Below, in pieces: positions 1 through 5,692 of a DNA stretch of 6,238 nucleotides; the first letter of the stretch is position 1; every line of letters starts with the position of its first letter. The notes under the pieces are model-generated. The model did not search any database, was not told the origin of the DNA, and was given only the letters and a program-made list of their open reading frames with translations. The DNA lies in NCBI GenBank assembly GCA_047617105.1, contig JBLGCB010000406.1:1-6238 (forward strand). Direction: 5' to 3'. A program made the position numbers and the translations under genes. The stretch is from JABSOG01 sp047617105 (GTDB lineage: Bacteria; Pseudomonadota; Gammaproteobacteria; Enterobacterales; Alteromonadaceae).

Positions 1-357
1 AGCGACTCGTGAATGGGTCACCATGGTGATCAGTTCATCACAAATGCTGCTTGATTTTGAATTACAGGGATGAATTAACAATTCGTAACCCTGTCTTTTA
101 CATTCAGATAAAATACCATTTTGCATTTCGATAACATAATACGCATTGGGGTTATCGTAAATAAACGCAATGGTATAAGATTTGGTGCCTGCCAAGCTTC
201 TGGCTGCTAGGTTTGGTTGGTAATGCAATTCGTCGATGGCTGCCTGAACTTTTTCTCGGGTGGCCTGACGCACAGATACTTCATTATTGATCACCCGAGA
301 AACGGTCTTGATTGATACCGCGGCCCGCTTGGCAACATCGTTAATGGTGATTTTCAT
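1..357 (-). CDS. LacI-family transcriptional repressor, N-terminal part (cut by window edge)
   Basis: This reading frame starts with an ATG at 357 on the minus strand and stays open to base 1 (119 codons), so the C-terminal two thirds lie outside the window. It begins MKITINDVAKRAAVSIKTVS, the canonical LacI/GalR helix-turn-helix (residues about 4-25), followed by a hinge-helix segment (PNLAARSLAG, about 48-57). The first strand of the periplasmic-binding-protein-like effector domain follows (SYTIAFIYDNPNAYY, from about residue 60). An AGAGGA ribosome binding site sits 10 bases before the ATG (plus-strand bases 368-373). Such proteins bind dyad operators as dimers and release them when a sugar or sugar derivative binds. 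It is divergent from pgi across 516 bp, which suggests control of sugar catabolism and possible autoregulation. The effector sugar cannot be read from the fragment. Family call is secure; the subfamily is not. Confidence 0.93.
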   Translation of the reverse strand, partial: MKITINDVAKRAAVSIKTVSRVINNEVSVRQATREKVQAAIDELHYQPNLAARSLAGTKSYTIAFIYDNPNAYYVIEMQNGILSECKRQGYELLIHPCNSKSSSICDELITMVTHSRVA

Positions 358-451
358 AATACTGCGATCCTCTGTGCTGAGCTTTGCTCTGCTGTGTTTT
401 GATATGCTTCTTTATTTCCCGTAACTATTCAGCGCACTTATCTTTTGCACC

Positions 452-464
452 ATAACGGCGTTAT
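452..464. promoter_or_regulatory. Candidate LacI-family operator dyad
   Basis: ATAACG-G-CGTTAT is a perfect inverted repeat of two 6-bp arms around a single central base. Odd-centred dyads of this type are used by some LacI-family members, including LacI itself. It lies 95 bp upstream of the regulator's start codon, a plausible place for autoregulation, and about 410 bp from the pgi start. Assignment to this regulator is inference from position and symmetry only. Confidence 0.4.
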
Positions 465-804
465 TTTTGTACTCAAACAGTGACATATGACCTATATGAG
501 ACTATTTTTCGTGCGTCTATTGTCAGGCGAAAGTGTCTTGTTTTGATAACAAATCTAATCGAGCTGAACAGTTACATTTTTTTAATATGTTGTCGTTGGC
601 TATAAAACAACACCAGACGACTATTGGCTTTTAGCTTAGGGCTTAACGACTTTGCAAGCAACTGGAAACTGACTTTTGAGGCGAAAAATGGCAAAATGAT
701 TTGAAATATCAATGTTATTATGACGTTTTATTAACAATTGACAGCGATGTCATTTCAGTTTAAGGTAGTCACAAGGTCTCTTGAGCCATTTATTTCTAAT
801 CGGG

Positions 805-834
805 TTGTCATTTTGCCGATGTATGATGGATAAT
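805..834 (+). promoter_or_regulatory. Probable sigma70 promoter of pgi
   Basis: TTGTCA (805-810, five of six consensus bases) is followed after 18 bp by GATAAT (829-834, five of six). Transcription would start near 841, giving a leader of about 33 bases before the pgi ATG at 874. This is the best -35/-10 pair close to the gene. A TATGAT at 822-827 is an alternative -10 but has no matching -35. Confidence 0.45.
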
Positions 835-873
835 TGGGTTTTTACAAAAAAATAGTTACGAGTGGAATATTTT

Positions 874-2523
874 ATGACAGATCGCACTTTATTACCAAGT
901 TGGAAACATCTACAGCAGCATGCCGAAGTTATGCAGGCATCGCACATGAATGAACTTTTTAGTCAAGACAATCAACGCTTTGATCGCTTTTCGATTAACT
1001 TGCCTCGCTTACTACTGGATTATTCAAAAAACTTGATCAACCAAGAAACGGTTGACTCGCTGATGCAACTGGCTCGTGATGTTGATGTGGAGCAGTGGCG
1101 TGAAAAAATGTTCGCTGGTGAACGAATTAATTTCACCGAAGACCGTCCGGTATTACACGTTGCTTTACGTGACCGTTCACAAAAACCTTTGATTGTTGAT
1201 GGTGAAGATGTCAGCGCCCAGGTGCGGGTTGAATTGCAGCAAATGGAAAGTTTTGTTGAAACCGTGCGTCAAGGTCGATGGAAAGGTTATTCTGGCAAAC
1301 GTATCACCGATATCGTCAATATCGGCGTGGGTGGTTCAAACCTCGGCCCACAGATGGTGACCGAAGCATTGAAAAATTACAGTGATAACAGTGTTTCTGT
1401 GCATTATGTATCTAATGTTGACGGTGCTCAGATTGCTGATACGCTCAGACCATTAAACCCAGAAAAAGTTTTGTTTGTGGTTTCTTCAAAGACCTTCACC
1501 ACAACTGAAACCATGACCAATGCTGGTACTGCGATGAACTGGTTGGTATCGTCTTCTTTCGATAAATCAGCGGTTGCAAAGCATTTTGTTGCGGTGACAG
1601 CTAATAGTGAAAATGCCATTAATTTTGGTATTCACCCAGACAATATTTTCAAACTGTGGGATTGGGTAGGTGGTCGTTATTCGTTGTGGTCAGCGATTGG
1701 TTTGCCAATCGCATTAGATTTGGGTTTTGATAAGTTTATTGAACTGCTTGAAGGCGCTGATGAAATGGACAGACATTTCACAGAGACGCCGTTGGAGCAA
1801 AATGCACCCGTGATTTTGGCGCTGTTGAGTGTTTGGAACTGTACGTTCTTGGGTTCTAAATCTCAAGCAATATTACCTTATGACCAAACGTTGCATATGT
1901 TATCTGCTTATTTGCAGCAGGCCGAAATGGAAAGTAATGGTAAGTCTGTAACTTGGACAGGTGACCCGGTTGACTACCCTACTGTGCCTTCAATCTGGGG
2001 TGAGTTGGGGATCAATGGTCAGCACGCATTTTATCAATACCTACACCAAAGCAACAACATCGTACCAGCTGACTTTATTGGTTCGGTAGACAGTGTGACG
2101 CCAGTACAAGGGCATCATGAAACCTTGATGGCTAACTTCTTTGCCCAGACTCAAGCATTGATGGTGGGTGTTGATGAAGAGCAGGTTAGAGCCGATCTCA
2201 AGGCGAAAGGTCGTGGCGAGGCGAAAATTGATCAGCTTGCACCGCATAAGGTTCATAAAGGTAATCGGCCGACCAATACCATATTGTTAAAGCAGATTGA
2301 TCCAAAAACCTTGGGTAATTTGATTGCCTTATATGAGCATAAGATTTTTGTTCAGGGTATTGTGTTGCAAATCTGTTCTTTCGATCAGTGGGGGGTTGAA
2401 CTGGGTAAAGGTTTGGCGGCCAATATTCAAAAAGAACTGGCCCCAGATGCGCCGGTTGGCGATCATGATAGCTCAACCTCTAATTTGATTGCTTATTACA
2501 AGTCAGTTAAGAAAACATTGTAA
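874..2523 (+). CDS. pgi: Glucose-6-phosphate isomerase (phosphoglucose isomerase)
   Basis: The enzyme interconverts glucose 6-phosphate and fructose 6-phosphate in the cytoplasm, at the entry to glycolysis and in gluconeogenesis. The 549-residue product has the same length as E. coli Pgi and aligns with it throughout. Visible landmarks are the phosphate-binding region GGSNLGP (153-159), the first PGI signature DWVGGRYSLWSAIG (263-276), the segment MESNGK with catalytic Glu353, NGQH with His384, and the second signature ending in Lys512 (QICSFDQWGVELGK). These match E. coli Glu355, His386 and Lys514. The ATG at 874 is preferred over an in-frame GTG at 862, because it gives the family length and has GAG/TGGA purines about 9 bases upstream. 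The gene is divergent from a LacI-family regulator and ends at a strong hairpin terminator. Small departures from E. coli (GGSNLGP for GGSDLGP, ELGING for EPGTNG) do not touch catalytic residues. It is complete and appears functional. Confidence 0.98.
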   Translation: MTDRTLLPSWKHLQQHAEVMQASHMNELFSQDNQRFDRFSINLPRLLLDYSKNLINQETVDSLMQLARDVDVEQWREKMFAGERINFTEDRPVLHVALRDRSQKPLIVDGEDVSAQVRVELQQMESFVETVRQGRWKGYSGKRITDIVNIGVGGSNLGPQMVTEALKNYSDNSVSVHYVSNVDGAQIADTLRPLNPEKVLFVVSSKTFTTTETMTNAGTAMNWLVSSSFDKSAVAKHFVAVTANSENAINFGIHPDNIFKLWDWVGGRYSLWSAIGLPIALDLGFDKFIELLEGADEMDRHFTETPLEQNAPVILALLSVWNCTFLGSKSQAILPYDQTLHMLSAYLQQAEMESNGKSVTWTGDPVDYPTVPSIWGELGINGQHAFYQYLHQSNNIVPADFIGSVDSVTPVQGHHETLMANFFAQTQALMVGVDEEQVRADLKAKGRGEAKIDQLAPHKVHKGNRPTNTILLKQIDPKTLGNLIALYEHKIFVQGIVLQICSFDQWGVELGKGLAANIQKELAPDAPVGDHDSSTSNLIAYYKSVKKTL

Positions 2524-2543
2524 ACTGTTAATCGCAAATAGCT

Positions 2544-2587
2544 AACCCCCGGTTTTTGATGGCAAAAATCGGGGGTTTTTCTTTTTT
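2544..2587 (+). terminator. Intrinsic terminator of pgi, possibly bidirectional
   Basis: Bases 2544-2558 (AACCCCCGGTTTTTG) pair with 2563-2577 in a 15-bp stem that has one G-T wobble and an ATGG loop, followed by a T-rich tail (2578-2587) interrupted by one C. The stem starts 20 bases after the pgi stop. On the minus strand the same stem lies just after the patatin-like gene's stop codon, but the T-run on that side is weak, so termination that way is likely less efficient. Confidence 0.92.
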
Positions 2588-3722
2588 AAAGCTCCAAAAA
2601 TGTCGCAATCTCATCCAACTGCGCTATCCCGTCGTGATAACCCAATTTAATTAACTCCTGGGTATAACTTTGTTCAAACAACAGATAACTCACTAGGCTA
2701 GATTCGCTGTGCTGATCAACGCCGACGATGCTTAAAATCCAACGCACGGCCATCGGTAGGTCGAAATAAAAGTCGCTGGCAATCGAATTAAAGTTGTGGC
2801 TGGGGTTGATGACCATGCTTTCAATTTGGGTTAAATCGGTGGTTTGGTTTTCTGGCGGGATGAGCTTTAAGGTTTCGTTGATTCGCTGCATCCGCTCAAT
2901 GTCGGCGGTGAGTGTATCGGAGAATATGGTATCGAGTAAATGGCCTGCCATATATGCCACGTCAGGGTGGTGGGGGTTTTGGCCATAAAACTTAGTTTCC
3001 TCAGGTTGTTCAACCCCGATAATAAACAGCTTTTGCGCCCCCAGATGAATCGCCGGACTCAATGGTGATAATTGATGCACCGAACCATCGCCATAATAGC
3101 GTTGTTTTATTTTAACAGAAGGGAAGACCAGCGGAATGGCTGAAGACGCCATTAAATGATCAATGCTGATGTCTGTTTTGAGTCCTTTTCGTCGTGCTCT
3201 GGTCCAGGCATCATGTTGATCGGATTGAAAAAAGCTGATCGAATCACCGTCAGAATAAGATGATGCTGAAATACAAAGCGCATCAAGATAACCTCGATGA
3301 ATATTGCGGTCAATTCGTTTTAAATCGAGCAATTGATTGAGCAAGGTATTTAATGGTGCATTATCAAATAAGCTGCCAGGTTGTTTATTGGCGTAATCCG
3401 CCTGAAAATTTGAGAAGATCCCCCGAGCCAAGTGACCGAAAACTCCGCGAAAATCACAGTTGTAGATTTTTTTGGTGGTGAAGTTTTTCCATGCCCATTC
3501 GAGCTTTTTCACCCCCAGATGATAACTGGAAGCGTAACAAGCCAATTGCGTGGCATTGATAGAGCCTGCTGAAGTGCCGCAGATGATATCAAACGGCGCT
3601 TTATGGTTTCGGGGTAATAGCGTGGTAATGGCTTTTAACAGACCCACCTGGTAGGCGGCTCTGGCACCACCACCGGTCAAAATCAGTGCTATTTTAGGTT
3701 TTTGTTTTTTTATGGCGTTCAC
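2586..3722 (-). CDS. Patatin-like phospholipase family protein
   Basis: This 378-residue protein is a predicted Ser-Asp lipid acyl hydrolase of the patatin family. The family's elements occur in order: the oxyanion-hole loop GGGARA (17-22), the nucleophile elbow GTSAGS with Ser51 (49-54), a conserved ASSAIPLVFPSVKI block (192-205) and the catalytic Asp in YGDGS (Asp212). No signal peptide or membrane span is evident, so a cytoplasmic or peripheral membrane location is likely. The start is a GTG at 3720-3722. An in-frame TAA lies two codons upstream and no ATG occurs before the conserved glycine loop, so this start is close to forced. The ribosome binding site is weak. The gene is convergent with pgi (62 bp between stops) and divergent from the DUF3014 gene. 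The loop has Ala where most members have Gly after Arg (GGGxRG). Substrate is unknown; phospholipid or lysophospholipid is the family expectation. Confidence 0.93.
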   Translation of the reverse strand: MNAIKKQKPKIALILTGGGARAAYQVGLLKAITTLLPRNHKAPFDIICGTSAGSINATQLACYASSYHLGVKKLEWAWKNFTTKKIYNCDFRGVFGHLARGIFSNFQADYANKQPGSLFDNAPLNTLLNQLLDLKRIDRNIHRGYLDALCISASSYSDGDSISFFQSDQHDAWTRARRKGLKTDISIDHLMASSAIPLVFPSVKIKQRYYGDGSVHQLSPLSPAIHLGAQKLFIIGVEQPEETKFYGQNPHHPDVAYMAGHLLDTIFSDTLTADIERMQRINETLKLIPPENQTTDLTQIESMVINPSHNFNSIASDFYFDLPMAVRWILSIVGVDQHSESSLVSYLLFEQSYTQELIKLGYHDGIAQLDEIATFLEL

Positions 3723-3777
3723 CGCTTAACTTTTTTTAATTTTGTTGAAACATATAAGATGCTAAATCATATTTGCA

Positions 3778-3795
3778 GAAAAAAAGATTTTTTTC
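3778..3795. repeat. Perfect A-tract/T-tract inverted repeat
   Basis: GAAAAAAA-GA-TTTTTTTC is an 18-bp perfect inverted repeat of 8-bp arms with a 2-bp centre, lying between two divergent genes. It would fall in the leader of the patatin-like gene if the promoter at 3812-3841 is correct. A-tracts of this length bend DNA and can attract nucleoid proteins. Its two-base loop makes an RNA hairpin strained. Role unknown. Confidence 0.5.
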
Positions 3796-3811
3796 ATTCT
3801 GTTATAAGCAA

Positions 3812-3841
3812 ATTATAGCGATTTAATTTATGATTACTTAA
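3812..3841 (-). promoter_or_regulatory. Candidate promoter of the patatin-like gene
   Basis: The minus strand carries a perfect -10 TATAAT (bases 3817-3812). A weak -35, TTAAGT (3841-3836), lies 18 bp before it. A start near 3805 would give a leader of about 83 bases. The very AT-rich setting makes chance -10 matches common, so the call rests on position and on the perfect hexamer. Confidence 0.35.
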
Positions 3842-3856
3842 TCAATGACTTAAAAT
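3828..3856 (+). promoter_or_regulatory. Weak candidate promoter of the DUF3014 gene
   Basis: TAAAAT (3851-3856, five of six -10 bases) has TTATGA (3828-3833) 17 bp upstream, which matches only three of six -35 bases. Transcription would start near 3863, about 46 bases before the ATG. In such AT-rich DNA this is only the best-placed candidate. Confidence 0.25.
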
Positions 3857-3908
3857 TTTGCAGCGATTAACATTTTAAGTCCTTATTCAGGTCAAACAGG
3901 CGATAAAA

Positions 3909-4799
3909 ATGACGGATAGCGAAGAAAACAAGGCAACTGATGCGGTTGATAGTGTAGCGGAAGAAGGGGCGGCAAGTAAAGCGCCTAATACCGGAATGAT
4001 TTTAGGGGCCGCCTTGGTCGTGATTGTCGGTGGTTTTGCCGCATGGTCATTACTCAAAGAAGAACCCGCGCCAATTGAACCACCACCGCCGGTGGTTAAG
4101 CCAATAATAGAACCTGAGCCAGAACCCGAACCTGAGCCAGAACCGGAGCCAGAACCCGAGCCGGAGCCAGAACCTGAGCCGGAACCAGAACCTGAGCCAG
4201 TTAAACCTGAAGTGGTATTGCCAGCGTTGGCACAAAGCGACACCCCAGTTTTCAAAGAATTGACTGATATGTCATGGCATCATGATTTTGCCGCATTGTT
4301 TGTCAACAAAGACATTATTCGTCGTTTTGTGGTGTTTGTCGATAACATGGCGTCGGGTACGATTGTGCGTGAATTCGCGTCGTTTAAGCCGCCTGTGGGG
4401 CGTTTTAAAGTCAACGAAATCGAAGACAGCACATTTATCGATGAGAGTAGCTTTGAACGCTATGACGTGTATATGGCCATCATCACCTCTACTGAGCCAA
4501 AAGAGTTGGTGAAGCTTTACAACAAATACAAACCGCTGGTGAAAGAGGTTTATGACGAAATCGGTTATCCTGATCATGATTTCACCGATACCTTGTTACA
4601 GGCCATTGATCATGTGCTTGAAACACCGGTGGTAGATGGTCGAGTCGAACTGGTCTCGCCTAAAGTGATGTATGACTTTAAAAACGAAGAGTGGCAGTCG
4701 TTGACCCATGTACAAAAACAGGTGTTGCGACTTGGCGCAGATAACGTCAAAAAACTAAAACCGTTGTTAAGACAATATCGCAGTTTGTTGGCGCAATAA
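3909..4799 (+). CDS. DUF3014 domain protein: membrane-anchored, with Glu-Pro repeat linker
   Basis: The function is unknown. The 296-residue product has four parts: an acidic N-terminal tail (1-28), one hydrophobic segment (about 29-49, GMILGAALVVIVGGFAAWSL), a proline-rich linker containing fifteen consecutive Glu-Pro pairs (68-97), and a C-terminal domain (about 113-296) that I recognise as DUF3014. Hallmarks of that domain here are RRFVVFVDNMASG (138-150), the RYDVY segment, EIGYPDHDF and the closing VLRLGADN. An N-in, C-out inner-membrane protein is likely, with the extended linker holding the domain away from the membrane in the periplasm. That topology is inferred. An AGG (3898-3900) lies 8 bases before the ATG. 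The downstream acyltransferase gene is on the same strand 61 bp away and may be co-transcribed. The antisense and alternative frames over the repeat are low-complexity shadows. Confidence 0.9.
   Translation: MTDSEENKATDAVDSVAEEGAASKAPNTGMILGAALVVIVGGFAAWSLLKEEPAPIEPPPPVVKPIIEPEPEPEPEPEPEPEPEPEPEPEPEPEPEPVKPEVVLPALAQSDTPVFKELTDMSWHHDFAALFVNKDIIRRFVVFVDNMASGTIVREFASFKPPVGRFKVNEIEDSTFIDESSFERYDVYMAIITSTEPKELVKLYNKYKPLVKEVYDEIGYPDHDFTDTLLQAIDHVLETPVVDGRVELVSPKVMYDFKNEEWQSLTHVQKQVLRLGADNVKKLKPLLRQYRSLLAQ
4110..4199 (+). repeat. In-frame Glu-Pro coding repeat, 15 units of 6 bp
   Basis: Fifteen GAR-CCN hexamers encode (Glu-Pro)15. All four proline codons and both glutamate codons occur. At a higher level the tract reads as five 18-bp units: the first two differ at one base and the third and fourth differ at one base, which points to past duplication of 18-bp blocks followed by synonymous drift. 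Confidence 0.95.
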
Positions 4800-4808
4800 C
4801 ACGTGACA

Positions 4809-4841
4809 GGGCGGGGGCTTTTGATAGCCAGCCCGCCGCCC
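4809..4841 (+). other. GC-rich hairpin between the DUF3014 and acyltransferase genes
   Basis: GGGCGGGGGCT (4809-4819) pairs with 4830-4841 (AGCCC, a bulged G, CCGCCC) to give an 11-bp stem with one bulge and a 10-base loop. It starts 10 bases after the DUF3014 stop and ends 19 bases before the next start codon. There is no T-run after it, so it is not a standard intrinsic terminator. It could protect the upstream mRNA end, lower read-through or affect translation of the acyltransferase. Confidence 0.6.
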
Positions 4842-4860
4842 ACTATTAACATGATAAACG

Positions 4861-5463
4861 ATGATGATTGAAGTCCCCTCAGATAACCTTTCGCCAAAAT
4901 CTGCTAATGCATTCTCAAAATGGTTGGGCCGTACTGGTCTGGCCATGATGGGGTGGCAGGTGGATGGCATGTTTTTAAATCAAAAGAAATACATTGTGGT
5001 GCTGGCGCCTCATACATCCAATTGGGATTTTGTTATCGCTATTGGTGTTTTGCTGGCTTCAGGTTTAAAAATTTCCTTTTTGATTAAACACAGTTTGTTC
5101 TTTTGGCCGTTTGGTGTTTTTCTGAGAAAAGTCGGTGGTATTCCGATTGACAGAAAATCTGCCCATGGTGTAGTGGGGGAGATTGTGACCCATTTTAACG
5201 CTGAAGAAGCGTTGATTGTTGCACTGGCACCGGAAGGCACGCGAAAGGCGGTTAAACAGTGGAAAACCGGCTTTTTGCATATGGCCAGTGAGGCACAAGT
5301 GCCCATTTTGCCCGTCGCTTTTGATTATGACCATAAAACCCTTCGAATCGGCAGTGCGGTAGTGGTCAGTGGCGATGTAGAGGCTGATTTATCAACAGTA
5401 AAAGCCTTTTATAAAGGCATTCGGCCAAAGAATGTGCAAGTAAACGATATTAAGGCAAAATAA
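4861..5463 (+). CDS. Small PlsC-like lysophospholipid/glycerol-phosphate acyltransferase family protein
   Basis: Members of this family move an acyl chain onto a glycerolipid or related acceptor at the inner membrane. The 200-residue product carries the family blocks in order: HTSNWD (His51 and Asp56, the catalytic HX4D), GGIPIDR (92-98, acceptor binding), APEGTR (123-128) and VPILPVAFDY (147-156). Hydrophobic segments around 44-50 and 58-89 fit membrane association. It is shorter than PlsC of E. coli (about 245 residues) and has APEGTR where PlsC-type enzymes usually have FPEGTR, so it probably belongs to one of the short accessory acyltransferase groups rather than being the essential PlsC. 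Two adjacent ATGs (4861 and 4864) could start it, and no convincing ribosome binding site precedes either. It follows the DUF3014 gene by 61 bp with a hairpin between. Acceptor and acyl donor are not predictable. Confidence 0.9.
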   Translation: MMIEVPSDNLSPKSANAFSKWLGRTGLAMMGWQVDGMFLNQKKYIVVLAPHTSNWDFVIAIGVLLASGLKISFLIKHSLFFWPFGVFLRKVGGIPIDRKSAHGVVGEIVTHFNAEEALIVALAPEGTRKAVKQWKTGFLHMASEAQVPILPVAFDYDHKTLRIGSAVVVSGDVEADLSTVKAFYKGIRPKNVQVNDIKAK

Positions 5464-5471
5464 CTGAATAT

Positions 5472-5510
5472 AGCGCTTGATCAATCCGCCAGGATTGGTA
5501 ATAATGCGCT
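5472..5510. repeat. Nested imperfect inverted repeat over the ffs promoter
   Basis: CAATCC (5482-5487) and GGATTG (5492-5497) flank GCCA, and outside them AGCGC (5472-5476) pairs with GCGCT (5506-5510). In transcripts reading through from the acyltransferase gene this would form a two-part stem starting 9 bases after that gene's stop. No T-run follows. It overlaps the proposed -35, spacer and -10, so as DNA it could also be a protein-binding dyad. Confidence 0.5.
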
Positions 5511-5513
5511 CGC
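5477..5513 (+). promoter_or_regulatory. Probable ffs promoter with GC-rich discriminator
   Basis: TTGATC (5477-5482, four of six -35 bases), a 17-bp spacer and AATAAT (5500-5505, five of six -10 bases) are followed directly by GCGCTCGC (5506-5513). A GC-rich stretch between -10 and the start site is typical of stable-RNA promoters under stringent and growth-rate control. A start near 5512 gives a precursor with a 5' leader of about 48 bases ahead of the mature RNA. A weaker alternative -10, TATAGA (5539-5544), lies closer to the RNA. Confidence 0.55.
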
Positions 5514-5538
5514 TTTCAAGCAAACGCCCTTTGAAGGG
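5512..5538. repeat. Two short dyads in the ffs leader
   Basis: GCTT-TC-AAGC (5512-5521) and CCCTT-TG-AAGGG (5527-5538) are perfect small palindromes sharing the core CTTTSAAG, spaced 16 bp apart. They lie between the proposed ffs promoter and the mature RNA. They may be leader hairpins of the precursor or a paired binding site. No role can be assigned. Confidence 0.4.
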
Positions 5539-5559
5539 TATAGATTGAAGCAACTCAAT

Positions 5560-5672
5560 GGTAACTCCATTGGTCCTCTCGCAATGATAACAGGTGAACT
5601 CGGCCAGGCCCGGAAGGGAGCAACCGCAGCTTGTGACTCATGTGCCGGGATGTGCTAGTGGGGTTGCCACCC
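5560..5672 (+). ncRNA. ffs: Signal recognition particle RNA, small bacterial type (4.5S RNA)
   Basis: This RNA binds Ffh to form the bacterial SRP, which delivers ribosomes making inner-membrane proteins to FtsY and the translocon. The diagnostic apical hairpin is present: CAGGCCCGGAAGGGAGCAAC, with a GGAA tetraloop at 5612-5615 and the asymmetric loop bases that Ffh contacts. The returning strand has GTGCCGGGATG (5642-5652), as in E. coli 4.5S RNA. The ends form a 14-bp helix: 5560-5573 (GGTAACTCCATTGG) pairs with 5655-5668 (CTAGTGGGGTTGCC) using Watson-Crick and G-U pairs throughout. Taking the ends by comparison with E. coli gives 113 bases (E. coli 114), including an ACCC 3' tail. In E. 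coli the 5' end is made by RNase P, which fits the proposed leader. No Alu domain is present. The exact 3' end may differ by a few bases. Confidence 0.96.
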
Positions 5673-5675
5673 AAC

Positions 5676-5692
5676 ACCTCCTCCGCTTTTTT
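5676..5692 (+). terminator. Probable ffs 3' termination region
   Basis: Six T residues (5687-5692) follow the RNA after a C-rich stretch. The only strong stem upstream is the terminal helix of the RNA itself, which ends 18 bases before the T-run, farther than in a standard terminator. Termination about here is likely from gene position, but the mechanism is not clear. Confidence 0.35.

Larger units (their letters stand above)
358..873. promoter_or_regulatory. Divergent intergenic control region between the LacI regulator and pgi
   Basis: These 516 bp hold no credible gene. The one open frame here, on the minus strand at 750-947, overlaps the start of pgi and has no family resemblance. Contents that can be supported are the ribosome binding site of the regulator, a perfect odd-centred dyad at 452-464, a weaker dyad at 538-552 (TTGTT, five bases, AACAA), a short palindrome TTGCAAGCAA near 651-660 and a sigma70-like promoter for pgi at 805-834. 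A perfect TTGACA at 738-743 lacks a good -10 at normal distance. The length is generous for two simple promoters, so extra regulatory sites or an unrecognised small RNA are possible, but nothing specific is visible. Confidence 0.6.

Noticed and set aside
738..766. Perfect TTGACA at 738-743 as the pgi -35 element
   Set aside because: At 16-18 bp spacing no sequence resembles a -10 (best is TAAGGT), whereas 805-834 has both elements. Not excluded as a second promoter.
862..873. GTG at 862 as the start of pgi
   Set aside because: It would add four residues absent from E. coli Pgi and would use up the purine-rich bases that best serve as the ribosome binding site for the ATG at 874.
750..947. 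Minus-strand 65-codon frame overlapping the pgi start
   Set aside because: No ribosome binding site or family resemblance, and it runs across the pgi leader and start.
3887..4255. Antisense frame with a long Gly-Ser repeat over the DUF3014 gene, and another with Phe/Arg/Trp repeats at 4050-4235
   Set aside because: Both are mechanical products of reading the Glu-Pro codon repeat backwards. The sense frame has a recognised domain and a ribosome binding site; the antisense frames have neither.
5472..5538. CRISPR-like or integron-like repeats before ffs
   Set aside because: The dyads are short, differ from each other and do not form a regular repeat-spacer pattern; no recombination-site consensus was recognised.
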